Assembly: GCF_000425125.1 (NCBI RefSeq) | Contig: NZ_KE384307.1 | Location: forward strand, 532,508-596,507 | Origin: Paenibacillus taiwanensis DSM 18679 | GTDB taxonomy: Bacteria; Bacillota; Bacilli; Paenibacillales; Paenibacillaceae | Reading direction: 5' to 3' | DNA: 64,000 nucleotides | Shown here: positions 8,762-18,350 of the stretch, piece by piece | How positions within the stretch are numbered: the stretch's first letter is position 1 | Layout of the letters: the number at the start of each line of letters is the position of its first letter | Made by a program: the position numbers and the translations under genes | The notes under the pieces: model-generated | What the model saw: only the letters and a program-made list of their open reading frames with translations | What the model was told of the DNA's origin: nothing | The model's database searches: none

Positions 8762-9810
8762 TGGGTTGGTTTCACCTCTTTAAGTTGATGTGATTCCCAG
8801 GTATGCATGCTTTCGTTAATAACTTCCTTAATGCGTTGTTCCTCTGAGCGATGACAGACGAGCAGGCCATCCTCAGTTGAAATAATGATGAGGTCGCGTA
8901 CGCCAATAACAGCAGTATGTTTGTCGCTAATGACGATATTGTCTTTTGCATGAAACGAGTTTACATATCCGTTTAGCAAATTGCCATACGGATCAGTGCC
9001 GTAATGCCTGCGGACCGAATTCCATGTACCCACATCGTCCCACTCGAAATCGACAGGAATAACAAACAAATTAGGTGCTTTTTCAATAATGGCGTAGTCA
9101 ACTGAAAGCTTAGGAATAGTGGAGTAAATTGTATCCGTGTGCGGATAGTGTTCTGAAAGTGGGCTCCATATGGAAGGACAAAAACGATTCATCAAGTGGG
9201 CGATTGTAGAAGGTCTCCATACAAAAATACCGCTATTCCAATACGTTCCAGGTAATCTGACAAGTTCATCCGCGACGCTGAGGCTGGGCTTCTCAATAAA
9301 TGAAGATACGGAGCGAAGTTTTCTGTGTTTGCTCGACTCCGACGTGCGGATGTAACCATAGCCAGTTTCAGGTCGACTTGGCACAATTCCAAGCATGACG
9401 GTGGTGCGGTTATGAAGCGCTTCTTGTTCAGCCGCTTCCAAGGCGTTTCGTAATCGTTGGTAGTCCGATATATATTGGTCGGACGGCACCATAACGATCA
9501 CATCGTCCATCTCCTGATGAAGAAAGAATAAGGCAGTGAGGGCAGTGCACGGGCCTGTATCACGGGCCACAGGCTCAATAATAAGTCGGTCTGTGGATAA
9601 TTCAGGTAGTTGCTCCTTTACGAGTCCTACATAAGCGTCAATTGTTGCTACAAATATTCGATCTTCCGGAAGCCATTGTCTAAAGCGCTTATACGTTTCT
9701 TGCAGCATCGATTTGTTGGAGAGAAGGGGGAGAAATTGCTTGGGCTTCGATGTTGTGCTGCTTGGCCAGAAACGTGTGCCTCGGCCTCCAGCCATGATGA
9801 CGACGTTCAA
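8758..9810 (-). CDS. manC: Mannose-1-phosphate guanylyltransferase
   Basis: A 350-residue nucleotidyltransferase making GDP-mannose from mannose 1-phosphate and GTP. The N-terminal signature MAGGRGTRFWPSS, followed by KPKQFLPL, is the classic pyrophosphorylase motif. Downstream are the IIEPVARDTGPC segment, FIEKPS, and VDYAIIEKA with EWDDVGTW, all characteristic of this family. There is no C-terminal phosphomannose isomerase domain, so it is the short monofunctional form. Translation seems to start at TTG 9810 behind a GGGGTG site. It overlaps the following dehydratase gene by 4 nt. The pair feeds cell-surface polysaccharide or S-layer glycan synthesis (inference). Confidence 0.92.
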   Translation of the reverse strand: MNVVIMAGGRGTRFWPSSTTSKPKQFLPLLSNKSMLQETYKRFRQWLPEDRIFVATIDAYVGLVKEQLPELSTDRLIIEPVARDTGPCTALTALFFLHQEMDDVIVMVPSDQYISDYQRLRNALEAAEQEALHNRTTVMLGIVPSRPETGYGYIRTSESSKHRKLRSVSSFIEKPSLSVADELVRLPGTYWNSGIFVWRPSTIAHLMNRFCPSIWSPLSEHYPHTDTIYSTIPKLSVDYAIIEKAPNLFVIPVDFEWDDVGTWNSVRRHYGTDPYGNLLNGYVNSFHAKDNIVISDKHTAVIGVRDLIIISTEDGLLVCHRSEEQRIKEVINESMHTWESHQLKEVKPTQ

Positions 9811-10119
9811 CGAGGTTCACCCCATTTCGTGTAGACCAAAATAGAACGGTGCATATTTCTACTCCATTTTAGTACCTATTGTATGTGCAAATGAATTTGG
9901 CTTGAAACGGCACTTGTGCCGACAACAGATGAAAGATACGACGATTGGGAGTGGAAAAAGTAATTTCTATGCCATGCTGGATATAGCTGCATATCATCCT
10001 ATCTCCTATGCTATGCATGCGCGTAATAAACGCTACTGCTGGATAAAGGAAGAATGATGGCAAGAGCACGTGTTACGTTTCTTTAAGTCATAAAAGGAGT
10101 TCAATTACGTGAAAGAGGC

Positions 10120-10149
10120 TTGCAAAAGAATTTATTTTCTGGCTATAAT
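10120..10149 (+). promoter_or_regulatory. Sigma-A promoter of pheST
   Basis: TTGCAA at 10120-10125 and TATAAT at 10144-10149 with an 18-bp spacer, leading into the T-box leader. Confidence 0.75.
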
Positions 10150-10155
10150 ATAGAC

Positions 10156-10510
10156 TAGTCTGATGCATGGTGACATATGATGACATGTGTCGACGACGTT
10201 AGCTTGATTTATGTTAATCATTAATGATGCTGAGATGGAGATAAGTAAGCTTGCGCCACTTGCCAGGGAGAGGATGCCGATGATTGAGAGTATCCTTCAA
10301 GTTAGGACTTGCTGAATTTCACTCCGGAGCAGGAGCTTGAACAGAAGCTGTTTAGAGTTGGCTTCAGAAGTAGAGTGTCCCGGCCGCGAACCGTTATAAT
10401 CGCTTGAAGTGAGATATGCAGATGCAGCAACTAATGCTGTATCAGATATCTAATTAGGGTGGTACCACGGCCTTTTCGTCCCTTACCGGATGGAAAGGTC
10501 TTTTTTGTAT
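10156..10510 (+). promoter_or_regulatory. T-box riboswitch leader (Phe) of pheST
   Basis: A tRNA-sensing leader. The conserved T-box AGGGTGGTACCACGG is at 10456-10470 and is directly followed by the competing terminator, in which GGCCTTT pairs with AAAGGTC before TTTTTT (10469-10507). Upstream is a Stem I region with the GGGAGAGG element near 10265. TTC at 10318-10320 is the candidate specifier codon, in line with phenylalanine, although I did not fold the stem to prove it. Uncharged tRNA-Phe is expected to stabilise the antiterminator and allow pheST expression. Confidence 0.92.
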
Positions 10511-10544
10511 GAATATGGATTGGAAATGAAGGAGGAACACATGT

Positions 10545-11579
10545 ATGAAGGAGCGTTTACACGCACTGCGCGAAAATGTGCTGGATCTGCTGCAGGAAGT
10601 GATAACGGAACAACAGCTAAACGATCTTCGCATTAAATTTTTAGGTAAAAAGGGTGAACTCACGGAAATTTTGCGTGGTATGGGCAGTTTAAGCGCAGAA
10701 GAGCGCCCTATTATCGGTCAAGTCGCGAACGAAGTACGCGGATCAATTGAGAATATTATTAACGAGAAGCAAGAAGCTTTTGTACGTGCGCAGACGGAGC
10801 ACCGTTTGCAAGCCGAGCTTATTGACGTAACGCTTCCAGGCCGTAAGTTGACAAGTGGCGCTATCCATCCTTTAAACAAAGTTATTCAAGAGATTGAAGA
10901 TGTCTTTATTGGAATGGGCTACCAAGTAGCAGAAGGTCCCGAAGTGGAAAGTGATTATTATAACTTTGAGGCGCTTAATTTGCCTAAAAACCATCCTGCA
11001 CGTGATATGCAAGATTCGTTCTACATTACGGAAGATATTTTAATGCGTACACAGACATCTCCGGTTCAGGTGCGGACGATGGAGTTGATGAAAGGTGAAG
11101 TGCCACTCAAAGTGATTTGCCCAGGACGTGTGTACCGTCGTGATGATGATGATGCAACACATTCCTTTATGTTCCATCAGATCGAGGGTCTAGTCATCGA
11201 CAAAAATATTCGCATGAGCGATTTGAAAGGGACATTGCTGCAATTCGTAAACGAGATGTTTGGGCCACACATGCAAATTCGGCTGCGTCCAAGCTTCTTC
11301 CCGTTCACGGAGCCAAGCGCAGAGGTTGACGTGACTTGTGTACAATGTGCAGGCAAAGGATGCCGGATGTGCAAGCAGACTGGATGGCTCGAAATTTTGG
11401 GCTGCGGCATGGTTCATCCGCGTGTACTGGAGATGGGTGGTTATGATCCAGAAGTATATTCCGGCTTTGCGTTTGGTATGGGCGTAGAACGTATTGCACT
11501 GCTGAAATACGGCATTGACGATATTCGTCATTTCTATACGAATGACGTCCGCTTCTTGCAGCAATTCGATCGGATGTAG
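10545..11579 (+). CDS. pheS: Phenylalanine--tRNA ligase alpha subunit
   Basis: The catalytic alpha subunit of the alpha2-beta2 phenylalanyl-tRNA synthetase, 344 residues. It has an N-terminal coiled-coil tRNA-binding arm (about 1-85), then the class II core. Motif 2 is visible around [20 protein letters not shown], and motif 3 as [15 protein letters not shown] cysteine pair set ([12 protein letters not shown]) forms the small insertion seen in many bacterial PheS. GGAGGAACACATGT precedes the ATG. It is transcribed from the T-box leader with pheT 33 nt downstream. Confidence 0.98.
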   Translation: MKERLHALRENVLDLLQEVITEQQLNDLRIKFLGKKGELTEILRGMGSLSAEERPIIGQVANEVRGSIENIINEKQEAFVRAQTEHRLQAELIDVTLPGRKLTSGAIHPLNKVIQEIEDVFIGMGYQVAEGPEVESDYYNFEALNLPKNHPARDMQDSFYITEDILMRTQTSPVQVRTMELMKGEVPLKVICPGRVYRRDDDDATHSFMFHQIEGLVIDKNIRMSDLKGTLLQFVNEMFGPHMQIRLRPSFFPFTEPSAEVDVTCVQCAGKGCRMCKQTGWLEILGCGMVHPRVLEMGGYDPEVYSGFAFGMGVERIALLKYGIDDIRHFYTNDVRFLQQFDRM

Positions 11580-11612
11580 TATGAGGACTAGAGGAAGGAA
11601 GGAAAAATCATA

Positions 11613-14051
11613 ATGAATGTATCCTATAAATGGTTATCTGAATATATCGATTTAACTGGCGCAACAGCTCAACAATTAGCTGAGCGCATTACACGCGCAG
11701 GCATTGAAATAGACCATGTGGAGAACCGAAATCCAGGTCTTGATAACATCGTTGTTGGTTATGTTACGGCTAGGGAGAAGCATCCTGACGCGGATAAGCT
11801 GAATGTGTGTACGGTAGACGTAGGAGCAGCCGACATGCTTCAAATCGTATGCGGCGCTAAAAACGTTGATGCGGGCCAAAAAGTCCCTGTAGCAACGATT
11901 GGAGCTGTTATGCCTGATGGCATGAAGATTAAGCGCGCCAAGCTGCGTGGAGTTGAATCTCAAGGGATGATCTGCTCAGCGAAGGAGCTTGGCCTTAATG
12001 ACAAGCTGCTGCCAAAAGAAATGCAAGAAGGCATATTGGTTCTGCCGGCAGAGGTTCAATCAGGCACACCAATTGCTGAAATTTTGGAACTTAATGATTA
12101 TGTCTTGGAGTTCGACCTGACGCCGAATCGCTCGGATTGCTTAAGTATGCTGGGTGCGGCCTATGAAGTCGGTGCTATTTTGGATCGTCCTGTCAAGCTG
12201 CCTGATGAAACGATAGAAGAAACTGGCGGGTCAGCAGCTGACCATATTTCCATAGAAATTACTGCACCAGAGGCTTGCAGTCGATACGCAGCTCGTTACA
12301 TTACAGGCGTTAAGATTGCACCTTCGCCATTATGGCTCCAGAATCGTTTGTTAGCAGCCGGAGTACGTCCGATCAATAACATCGTAGATGCAACGAACTT
12401 TGTGATGCTCGAGTATGGACAGCCATTACATGCATTTGACGCGGATCAATTGTCTAATGGGCATATTGAAGTACGGATGGCTCGTGCAGGGGAGACGATT
12501 GTGACGCTTGACGGTCAAGAGCGCAAGCTGGACCCGCAAATGCTGCTCATTACAGACGGTGTGAAACCTGTAGCCCTTGCCGGAGTGATGGGCGGAGCAA
12601 ATTCTGAGGTGACAGAATCAACAGTAAACATCCTGCTTGAATCCGCCAAATTTGATGGTGGGGTTGTAAGGAAGGCGTCCCGTCAGCTTGGATTGCGTTC
12701 AGAGGCTTCCCTTCGCATCGAGAAAGAAGTGAATCCGGAAGCAGTTATTCCTGCATTGAATCGTGCGGCTGAACTGATTCGTCAGTTGACGGGCGGTACA
12801 GTTGCAGCAGGCATCGTGGAAAAAGTGACCACACAACATATACGCCAAACGATTCAATTGTCCGTTGAGAAAACGAATCGCATGTTAGGTACTTCGCTTA
12901 CAGCGGCAGAAATTCACTCGATCCTTAGAAGGCTTGGATTTGAGGGGAATGAAGCTGAGAGCGGCGTGTTTGAGGTGCAAATTCCGGCTCGACGTGGCGA
13001 TATTACACTTGCCGTTGACTTGATTGAAGAAGTGGCGCGTATGTACGGCTACGACAATATTCCAACAACACCAATAGAAGGGGCGACAACACCGGGACAT
13101 TTAACTAAGTCGCAACGTATCCGTCGTGAAATTCGCCGTTTGTTGGCAGGCGGAGGTCTTCATGAAGCGATCACGTATTCATTTACGCACCCGCAGGAAA
13201 CGGAGCTGTTCCCAACGTTATCGCCTAACGCTAAAGCTGTAAAGCTGGCGATGCCGATGAGTGAAGACCGTAGCGTATTGCGCACAAGCTTTATACCAGG
13301 CTTGTTGGATACAGCAGGTTACAACCGCAATCGCAAGAACGAGGATGTGCAGCTGTTTGAAGTAGGCAGCATTTATGTGACCGACGATGCGGCACTTGCG
13401 GAGCTTCCAGAAGAGAAAACCGTGCTGGCCCTCTTGATGACAGGAAAGCGCAGCACGCCGCAATGGAATGTAAAGGCCGAACCAGTAGATTTTTATGATA
13501 TTAAAGGAGCGCTGGATAGTCTGTTCAGCCACTTGGGCATTATAGGGCGTGTACGTTATGCGGCAGACCGTCCGGCAGGTTTCCATCCAGGTCGATCTGC
13601 CAGCATTTATTTGCAGACAGATGCAGGTGAAGTGCTGCTCGGTACAATTGGGCAAATTCATCCAGACCTCCAGCGCAGCAAGGATTTAGGCGAAACTTAT
13701 GTGGCCGAGATTTTGCTGCAACCAGTCATTGACACGACAAGTTTTGCAATCGAGTATCAAGTGCTTCCGCGCTTCCCGGCAGTTGAACGCGACATTGCTT
13801 TGGTATTGGATCGTAAGGCTGAAGTTGGTCATTATGTGAACATAGCGAAGGAAACAGCAGGAGCTTGGCTGGAATCGGTACGTGTATTTGATGTGTACAC
13901 AGGTGATCGTATTGCGGCAGACAAAAAGAGTGTCGCCATCTCGCTTGTCTATCGTAATCCAGAACAAACCTTTACAGATGAAGAAATTACAGCACTGCAC
14001 GGTAAAGTCGTTGCTGCATTAGAAGCACAAGGTGCAGAACTGCGTAAATAA
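11613..14051 (+). CDS. pheT: Phenylalanine--tRNA ligase beta subunit
   Basis: The 812-residue beta subunit. Domains in order are an N-terminal B1 region, a tRNA-binding OB fold (about 40-150; VVGYVTAREKHPDADKLNVC), B3/B4 editing domain, B5 domain (QTIQLSVEKTNRMLG), a catalytic-like core, and a C-terminal ferredoxin-like anticodon-binding domain (RFPAVERDIALVLD). The length is usual. It forms an operon with pheS and is followed by a long terminator. In Bacillus subtilis this gene is followed by rnhC; here a zapA gene follows directly. Confidence 0.98.
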   Translation: MNVSYKWLSEYIDLTGATAQQLAERITRAGIEIDHVENRNPGLDNIVVGYVTAREKHPDADKLNVCTVDVGAADMLQIVCGAKNVDAGQKVPVATIGAVMPDGMKIKRAKLRGVESQGMICSAKELGLNDKLLPKEMQEGILVLPAEVQSGTPIAEILELNDYVLEFDLTPNRSDCLSMLGAAYEVGAILDRPVKLPDETIEETGGSAADHISIEITAPEACSRYAARYITGVKIAPSPLWLQNRLLAAGVRPINNIVDATNFVMLEYGQPLHAFDADQLSNGHIEVRMARAGETIVTLDGQERKLDPQMLLITDGVKPVALAGVMGGANSEVTESTVNILLESAKFDGGVVRKASRQLGLRSEASLRIEKEVNPEAVIPALNRAAELIRQLTGGTVAAGIVEKVTTQHIRQTIQLSVEKTNRMLGTSLTAAEIHSILRRLGFEGNEAESGVFEVQIPARRGDITLAVDLIEEVARMYGYDNIPTTPIEGATTPGHLTKSQRIRREIRRLLAGGGLHEAITYSFTHPQETELFPTLSPNAKAVKLAMPMSEDRSVLRTSFIPGLLDTAGYNRNRKNEDVQLFEVGSIYVTDDAALAELPEEKTVLALLMTGKRSTPQWNVKAEPVDFYDIKGALDSLFSHLGIIGRVRYAADRPAGFHPGRSASIYLQTDAGEVLLGTIGQIHPDLQRSKDLGETYVAEILLQPVIDTTSFAIEYQVLPRFPAVERDIALVLDRKAEVGHYVNIAKETAGAWLESVRVFDVYTGDRIAADKKSVAISLVYRNPEQTFTDEEITALHGKVVAALEAQGAELRK

Positions 14052-14117
14052 TGGAAATATAACAGATAAATATGCGCTACCTTTACAGCGATATCATATT
14101 GTTATGGGAAGTTAAAT

Positions 14118-14182
14118 AGGGCAAACCTCGTCATTTCAAGCGCCGCTGCGCGCTCGCATGGAATGGAGGGGTTGCCCTTTTC
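14118..14182 (+). terminator. Terminator after pheT
   Basis: A long stem in which AGGGCAAACCTC pairs with GAGGGGTTGCCCT, with additional pairing inside around GCCGCTGCGCGC, followed by TTTT. Confidence 0.85.
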
Positions 14183-14369
14183 CTATTTATACGCCAAGAT
14201 GATATATAGCTAAACTTCTGCTAAAGCCTGATAATGACAGCGCCTAGGAGCAGGAAAAAGCGCTTACTATATCGAAATAATTACAAATGAATGGTTATAA
14301 CCATGCGGTCTGCCGCCGATAGCACAAAGGATGCGGCTGTCGTTCACAGTAAGAAGGAGGACGAGTATA
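14183..14369. other. Intergenic region before zapA
   Basis: With the pheT terminator this makes a 318-nt gene-free stretch. I see no RNA gene or convincing conserved motif in it. It ends in a strong ribosome site (AAGGAGGA) for the ZapA-type gene. Confidence 0.5.
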
Positions 14370-17300
14370 ATGACCTCACCAGACAAGCACCGGGTCACTG
14401 TTGAAATATATGGAACACAATATAAGATTGTAGGTACAACTAGCAAGGAATATATGCGGAATATTGCAGCTATTGTGGATGAGCATATGAGAACGATTGC
14501 GGAAGGGAATCCGCGGCTTGATATACCACGGATTGCGGTGTTGTCCGCCGTGCACATCGCTGAGCAGGTACAGCGTATTAAGGATGAGCAGGCACGTCTT
14601 GCGAATGAAATTCAAGTGATCGAAAAAGAGAAGCAAGCAGCAGAAGCTTCTAAGCAAAGCTTAGAGTCGCAGCTTCAAGCTCTGACCGCTAGTCATGAGG
14701 AAGAGTTGAAGCAAGAGCGCGAGGCGAACCATAACGAGGTTCAGCGTCTTCGTGAAGCTGAGCAGCGGTCAACAGCGGCATTGCAGCAGGAACAAGCAGC
14801 GAAGAAAGCGGCTGATGAGCATGTTTTGAAGCTGAAAGAGCAGGTGAAGGAGGCTGAACGCCGTGTTCAGGCGTGCACGGGACGTGAGCAGGATTTGAAG
14901 CGTCGCCTTCAGGATAGTGAGCAGAAGCTAGTTCGTTTACATGAACAAGTGGAGAAGCAGAAAAAAGAGCACGAGCAGGAACTTCATGCTCGTGTTCAAG
15001 CGATGACAGAAGATCATAAGCAGGCTTTGCACAGGCTAAAGAGTGAGCATGAGGCTGCGGTGAAGACAGCTTCTTTAAAGCTTACGACGGAGCTGCAACA
15101 GTCGGAAGCAAAATATGCCGCTGCAATTAAGCAGGCGGAAATGAAGCAAGCTGAGTTAACGAAGCAAGGTGAAGCCAAGTTGGCCGAGGCTTTAAAGCAA
15201 GCAGAGGCTAAACATGTCGATGCCATGAAACAATCGACGATAAAGCACGATGCGAGCTTAAAGCAAGCGCGCGAACAGCACCAAAGTATCGTCAAGCAGC
15301 TACAAGACAAGCACAGTGCTGCAATAAAGGAGTTGCAAGAGAAGTTACAGCAAGAACTGGCCTTGAAATCTAAGCGCGTTGCCGAATTGGAAGCAGAACA
15401 TCAAAGTGTCGTAGAGAATCTTAATAAGCAGCTAGAGGAGCGGACCGCGACTTTGGAAGCTCGTCATCAGGAGGACATGGAAACGATGTCTGCACTGCAT
15501 GAGGAAGCTATCGAGACACTTAAGATGACCCGTGATGCCCACGAAGAGCGTTTGCGCGCAGGTTGGGAAGAGCAGTCAAAGCAAGCGGATAGCCGTATTC
15601 GCCAGCTTGAGGGCCATCTAGGAAGAGCGGAAGAGCTGGATCGTGCTCGTCAAGTCGAGATGGAGCGGCTTATGCGTGCTAGAGATGAAGCTATTGCAGA
15701 AGCTGAGCAGCATTTGGCTACAGTACAACAATTACAGGATAACCTTACGTTACAAATAGAAGCAGTGGAACAGTCTAAACAAGATCGTGTTACTTATGAA
15801 GCGCTTATCCAAGAGCTGGAAGAACAGTGCAATCAGTTAACGAGTGAGCAAGAAGCGACCAAATTGGACAAGAAGCAGCTGGAGGAGCAATGTGATGCTC
15901 TACAGCAAGAGGAGCGGCAGACTCGCAAGCAGCTTGCTGAGCTAAAGCAAAAGTTGGAACTGCTGCAAGCTATTGAGGCTCAAGCCAAGGAAGAGCTGGA
16001 GCTAGCACAACTGGAGTCCGATGCTATTTTGCAATCGGAACGTGAAGCCCATACGATGGCTCTGGAGGAGCAGGCTCAGTCGCTAAAGCAGCAGTGGCAG
16101 GCAGAGCAGGAAGAGCATCTGGCTCAAATGTTGCAGCTTGAACGTGAAACTCATGCTAAGGCGATGGCGGAGCAAGCCGAATCTCTCAAGCAAGATTGGC
16201 AAGTGATGCATGAACAGGAACTGAACGCTCTCCGCAAGGAGCTGGATCAACGTTTGCAGCAGGCTGAGGCCGAGGCGAACGAACGGATGCAGGAAGTGCT
16301 GCGTGAGGCGGACAAGCGTGCTCAGGCGGCGGAAGCGGAAACAGGTGAACTGCTTCAATTAGTAGAAGCCGAAGCAACTGAGCGTCTTAAGGCGGTTGAG
16401 GCTGAGGCAAATGAACGTATCCAGGCTGTAGAAGCGGCTGCTAATGAGCGTATTCAAGCAGTAGAAGCTAATGCACATGACCGGATTCAGACAGCGGAAA
16501 CTGCTGCCGATGAACGGATTCAGGTGGCACTGGAGCTGGCTGATTCTCGTGTTGCAGCTGCGGAAGCACTTGCTGAAGAACGTGCACACTATGCAGAGGT
16601 GTCACTTGAAGCACAGATGAAGTCGATGGAACTAGAAGCTAATGAGCGCATTCAATCAACAGAAGCGATGATGAATGAGTTGGTGCAAGCATCAGAAGAA
16701 GCTGCAAATCAACGGGTGCAGGCGGCAAATGCAGCGGCAAACGAGCGGATTCAAACGATCGAAGAGACGATGCAGGCGCAGCTTGTAGCAGCACAACAGT
16801 TAGCAGATGAGCGGATAGCAGCGATTGAGAGCGAGGCAAACAGACGTGTGGGCGACGCCCTAAAAGATGCTGAACAGCGTGTACAGCAGTTGCAGAATGC
16901 CCTTGAAGAAGCCACTCAACGTGAACTTGAGGCTAAAGAGGAAGCGAGTCTGCACATTAAGGCGGTTCAGGAAGAGATTGAAAAACAACTGCACGAGATG
17001 GAGCTTGAGCGGAGTAAACAATTCCAAGCATTGCAGGAAGAGGCTAATGCGCTGTTGAAGCTTGCAGGAGAAGAAGCGGAGCAGCAAGTAAAAGCGGTGC
17101 AGGCTGCTGCTGAGATCAAAGTAGCAGAAGCCAACAAGCAGGCGGAAATACGTGTAAGAGCGTTCCAAGAAGAGTATGAAGGCAAAATAAAGGGTCTTAT
17201 GACAAGCGTGGATGAGCAAACACTTCAGTCCAAGCAAATGCAATCAGACCTTCAGGAGCAATGGGAAAAGCGCGAGCAGGCATGGTTGTTGGAAAAACAA

Positions 17301-17660
17301 ACAATAGAGCAAGAGACAGCATGTCATCTGTCTGTTATTGCAGATGCAGAGCAGACGAACGAACAGCTCCTAGCTGAAGAAAGCCGTCTGCGTCAGGAAT
17401 TGGCGGAGCTGCGTCAAGCGTTGGACGAAGCAGCCGCATCGACTACGCTAGTGTCCGATGCAAGCTCGGAAGAAATGGTGATTATTCAAGAGCAATTTGA
17501 GATGATGTCGCACCAGTTCCGATTGTCGCAGCTTGAGCGAGACATGGAGCGAGCGAAGGCGCAGCAGATAGAGGAAGAGTACAACAAGCTAAAAGAGGAA
17601 TATGGCAAGCTTCAATCGGAGTTTAACGAATGGCTGGAGCTTATCGAACAAGGCAGTTAG
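14370..17660 (+). CDS. zapA: Giant ZapA-domain coiled-coil protein
   Basis: A 1,096-residue protein starting at ATG 14370 behind AGAAGGAGGACG; codons upstream of this ATG are open but lack such a site. Residues about 1-75 are a clear ZapA domain (HRVTVEIYGTQYKIVG, EYMRNIAAIVDEHM, RIAVLSAVHIAEQVQRI), which in other bacteria binds and bundles FtsZ. Normal ZapA has 80-110 residues. Here about 1,000 further residues rich in Glu, Gln, Ala, Lys and Arg follow, with almost no proline or glycine. They include 11-residue repeats at about 245-332 and 634-941 and a duplicated segment of about 34 residues near 555-625. No signal peptide or membrane helix is seen. The next gene is cvpA, as in Bacillus, which supports true zapA synteny. 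A function in division is inferred from the head domain and synteny. Confidence 0.88.
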   Translation: MTSPDKHRVTVEIYGTQYKIVGTTSKEYMRNIAAIVDEHMRTIAEGNPRLDIPRIAVLSAVHIAEQVQRIKDEQARLANEIQVIEKEKQAAEASKQSLESQLQALTASHEEELKQEREANHNEVQRLREAEQRSTAALQQEQAAKKAADEHVLKLKEQVKEAERRVQACTGREQDLKRRLQDSEQKLVRLHEQVEKQKKEHEQELHARVQAMTEDHKQALHRLKSEHEAAVKTASLKLTTELQQSEAKYAAAIKQAEMKQAELTKQGEAKLAEALKQAEAKHVDAMKQSTIKHDASLKQAREQHQSIVKQLQDKHSAAIKELQEKLQQELALKSKRVAELEAEHQSVVENLNKQLEERTATLEARHQEDMETMSALHEEAIETLKMTRDAHEERLRAGWEEQSKQADSRIRQLEGHLGRAEELDRARQVEMERLMRARDEAIAEAEQHLATVQQLQDNLTLQIEAVEQSKQDRVTYEALIQELEEQCNQLTSEQEATKLDKKQLEEQCDALQQEERQTRKQLAELKQKLELLQAIEAQAKEELELAQLESDAILQSEREAHTMALEEQAQSLKQQWQAEQEEHLAQMLQLERETHAKAMAEQAESLKQDWQVMHEQELNALRKELDQRLQQAEAEANERMQEVLREADKRAQAAEAETGELLQLVEAEATERLKAVEAEANERIQAVEAAANERIQAVEANAHDRIQTAETAADERIQVALELADSRVAAAEALAEERAHYAEVSLEAQMKSMELEANERIQSTEAMMNELVQASEEAANQRVQAANAAANERIQTIEETMQAQLVAAQQLADERIAAIESEANRRVGDALKDAEQRVQQLQNALEEATQRELEAKEEASLHIKAVQEEIEKQLHEMELERSKQFQALQEEANALLKLAGEEAEQQVKAVQAAAEIKVAEANKQAEIRVRAFQEEYEGKIKGLMTSVDEQTLQSKQMQSDLQEQWEKREQAWLLEKQTIEQETACHLSVIADAEQTNEQLLAEESRLRQELAELRQALDEAAASTTLVSDASSEEMVIIQEQFEMMSHQFRLSQLERDMERAKAQQIEEEYNKLKEEYGKLQSEFNEWLELIEQGS
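15102..15365 (+). repeat. Hendecad repeat array 1 inside giant zapA
   Basis: Eight consecutive 11-residue units (residues 245-332), for example SEAKYAAAIKQ, GEAKLAEALKQ and AEAKHVDAMKQ. Each unit is 33 nt. The same register appears to continue, more loosely, for several units on both sides. DNA copies are diverged, so this is an old expansion. Confidence 0.8.
16269..17192 (+). repeat. Hendecad repeat array 2 inside giant zapA (28 units)
   Basis: Twenty-eight uninterrupted units of exactly 11 residues (residues 634-941, 924 nt). Examples are AEANERIQAVE, AAANERIQAVE, TAADERIQVAL and QLADERIAAIE. The consensus in the first two thirds is roughly x-x-A-[ND]-E-R-[IV]-Q-x-x-E. No insertion or deletion breaks the register. 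Hendecads are known to form right-handed or nearly straight coiled coils. Confidence 0.85.
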
Positions 17661-17673
17661 GAAGGCATCAGTG

Positions 17674-18291
17674 ATGATCGCTACGATACAGAGCAAGTGG
17701 ATGGAAACGTGGACGTGGTTTATAGCTTTGCTGCACACGTGGAATACGTTGGATTGGACAATTGTTGCAGTTTGTATAATGTGCATCATAATCGGAGCGA
17801 TAAGAGGCTTGCGTGCGCAAGCTCTTTCGCTCTTTGGTTATGTTGTTGCTTTTATTATTGCCGCAAAAAGTTATACATACTTTGTGCCGTGGGTTCGTAA
17901 ACGGCTATTTAAGTCGGAAAGAAGTATAGATTCGACAGATATGACTTCGCTGACTCCGACGGACCTGAATCAGACATGGGATCAGCTCATTCATGCCGTG
18001 ATTTCATTTTGTATGTTGTTTTTGTTTGTAATGGCTGGACTATGGCTGCTTAAATACGCTCTGAAAAGATGGTCCTCTGTAAAGCCGATTCGTACATTTG
18101 ATCGGATAATGGGGGCGTTTCTTGGTATTGTACAATTTGTTTGTTTTTGGTGTATCGCTTATATTTTGCTAAGAGCTTGGCCGTCAGGCGCACTGCAAGA
18201 ATGGGTGCGGCATTCGGTATGGATGGATAAGACAGGAGAATGGGTCCCTTCATTAATCGCACAAGCTATGCAATGGGCACAGTGGATATAG
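17674..18291 (+). CDS. CvpA family membrane protein
   Basis: An integral membrane protein of about 205 residues resembling the colicin V production protein family (YshB in Bacillus). It has about four hydrophobic helices: WTIVAVCIMCIIIGAIRG and LSLFGYVVAFIIA near the N-terminus, LIHAVISFCMLFLFVMAGLW in the middle, and a C-terminal one around FLGIVQFVCFWCIAYILL. The conserved R-G-x-x-x-Q-x-L-S motif appears as RGLRAQALS. ATG 17674 (or GTG 17671) follows the zapA stop by 10-13 nt with AGGAAGG as ribosome site, so it is probably co-transcribed with zapA. The molecular role is not established. Confidence 0.85.
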   Translation: MIATIQSKWMETWTWFIALLHTWNTLDWTIVAVCIMCIIIGAIRGLRAQALSLFGYVVAFIIAAKSYTYFVPWVRKRLFKSERSIDSTDMTSLTPTDLNQTWDQLIHAVISFCMLFLFVMAGLWLLKYALKRWSSVKPIRTFDRIMGAFLGIVQFVCFWCIAYILLRAWPSGALQEWVRHSVWMDKTGEWVPSLIAQAMQWAQWI

Positions 18292-18350
18292 GTGCATACA
18301 TAGGTACATACATTGGCCCTTGTTGCTTAGGGAACTGTTGTAGAAGCTAG

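Noticed and set aside
14331-14369. Upstream extension of the giant ZapA frame
   Set aside because: The extra 13 codons precede the AAGGAGGA site and do not fit the ZapA N-terminus.
15014-15310. Minus-strand open frames inside the giant zapA gene
   Set aside because: They are reverse-strand products of Ala/Gln/Leu-rich repeat codons and lack ribosome sites.
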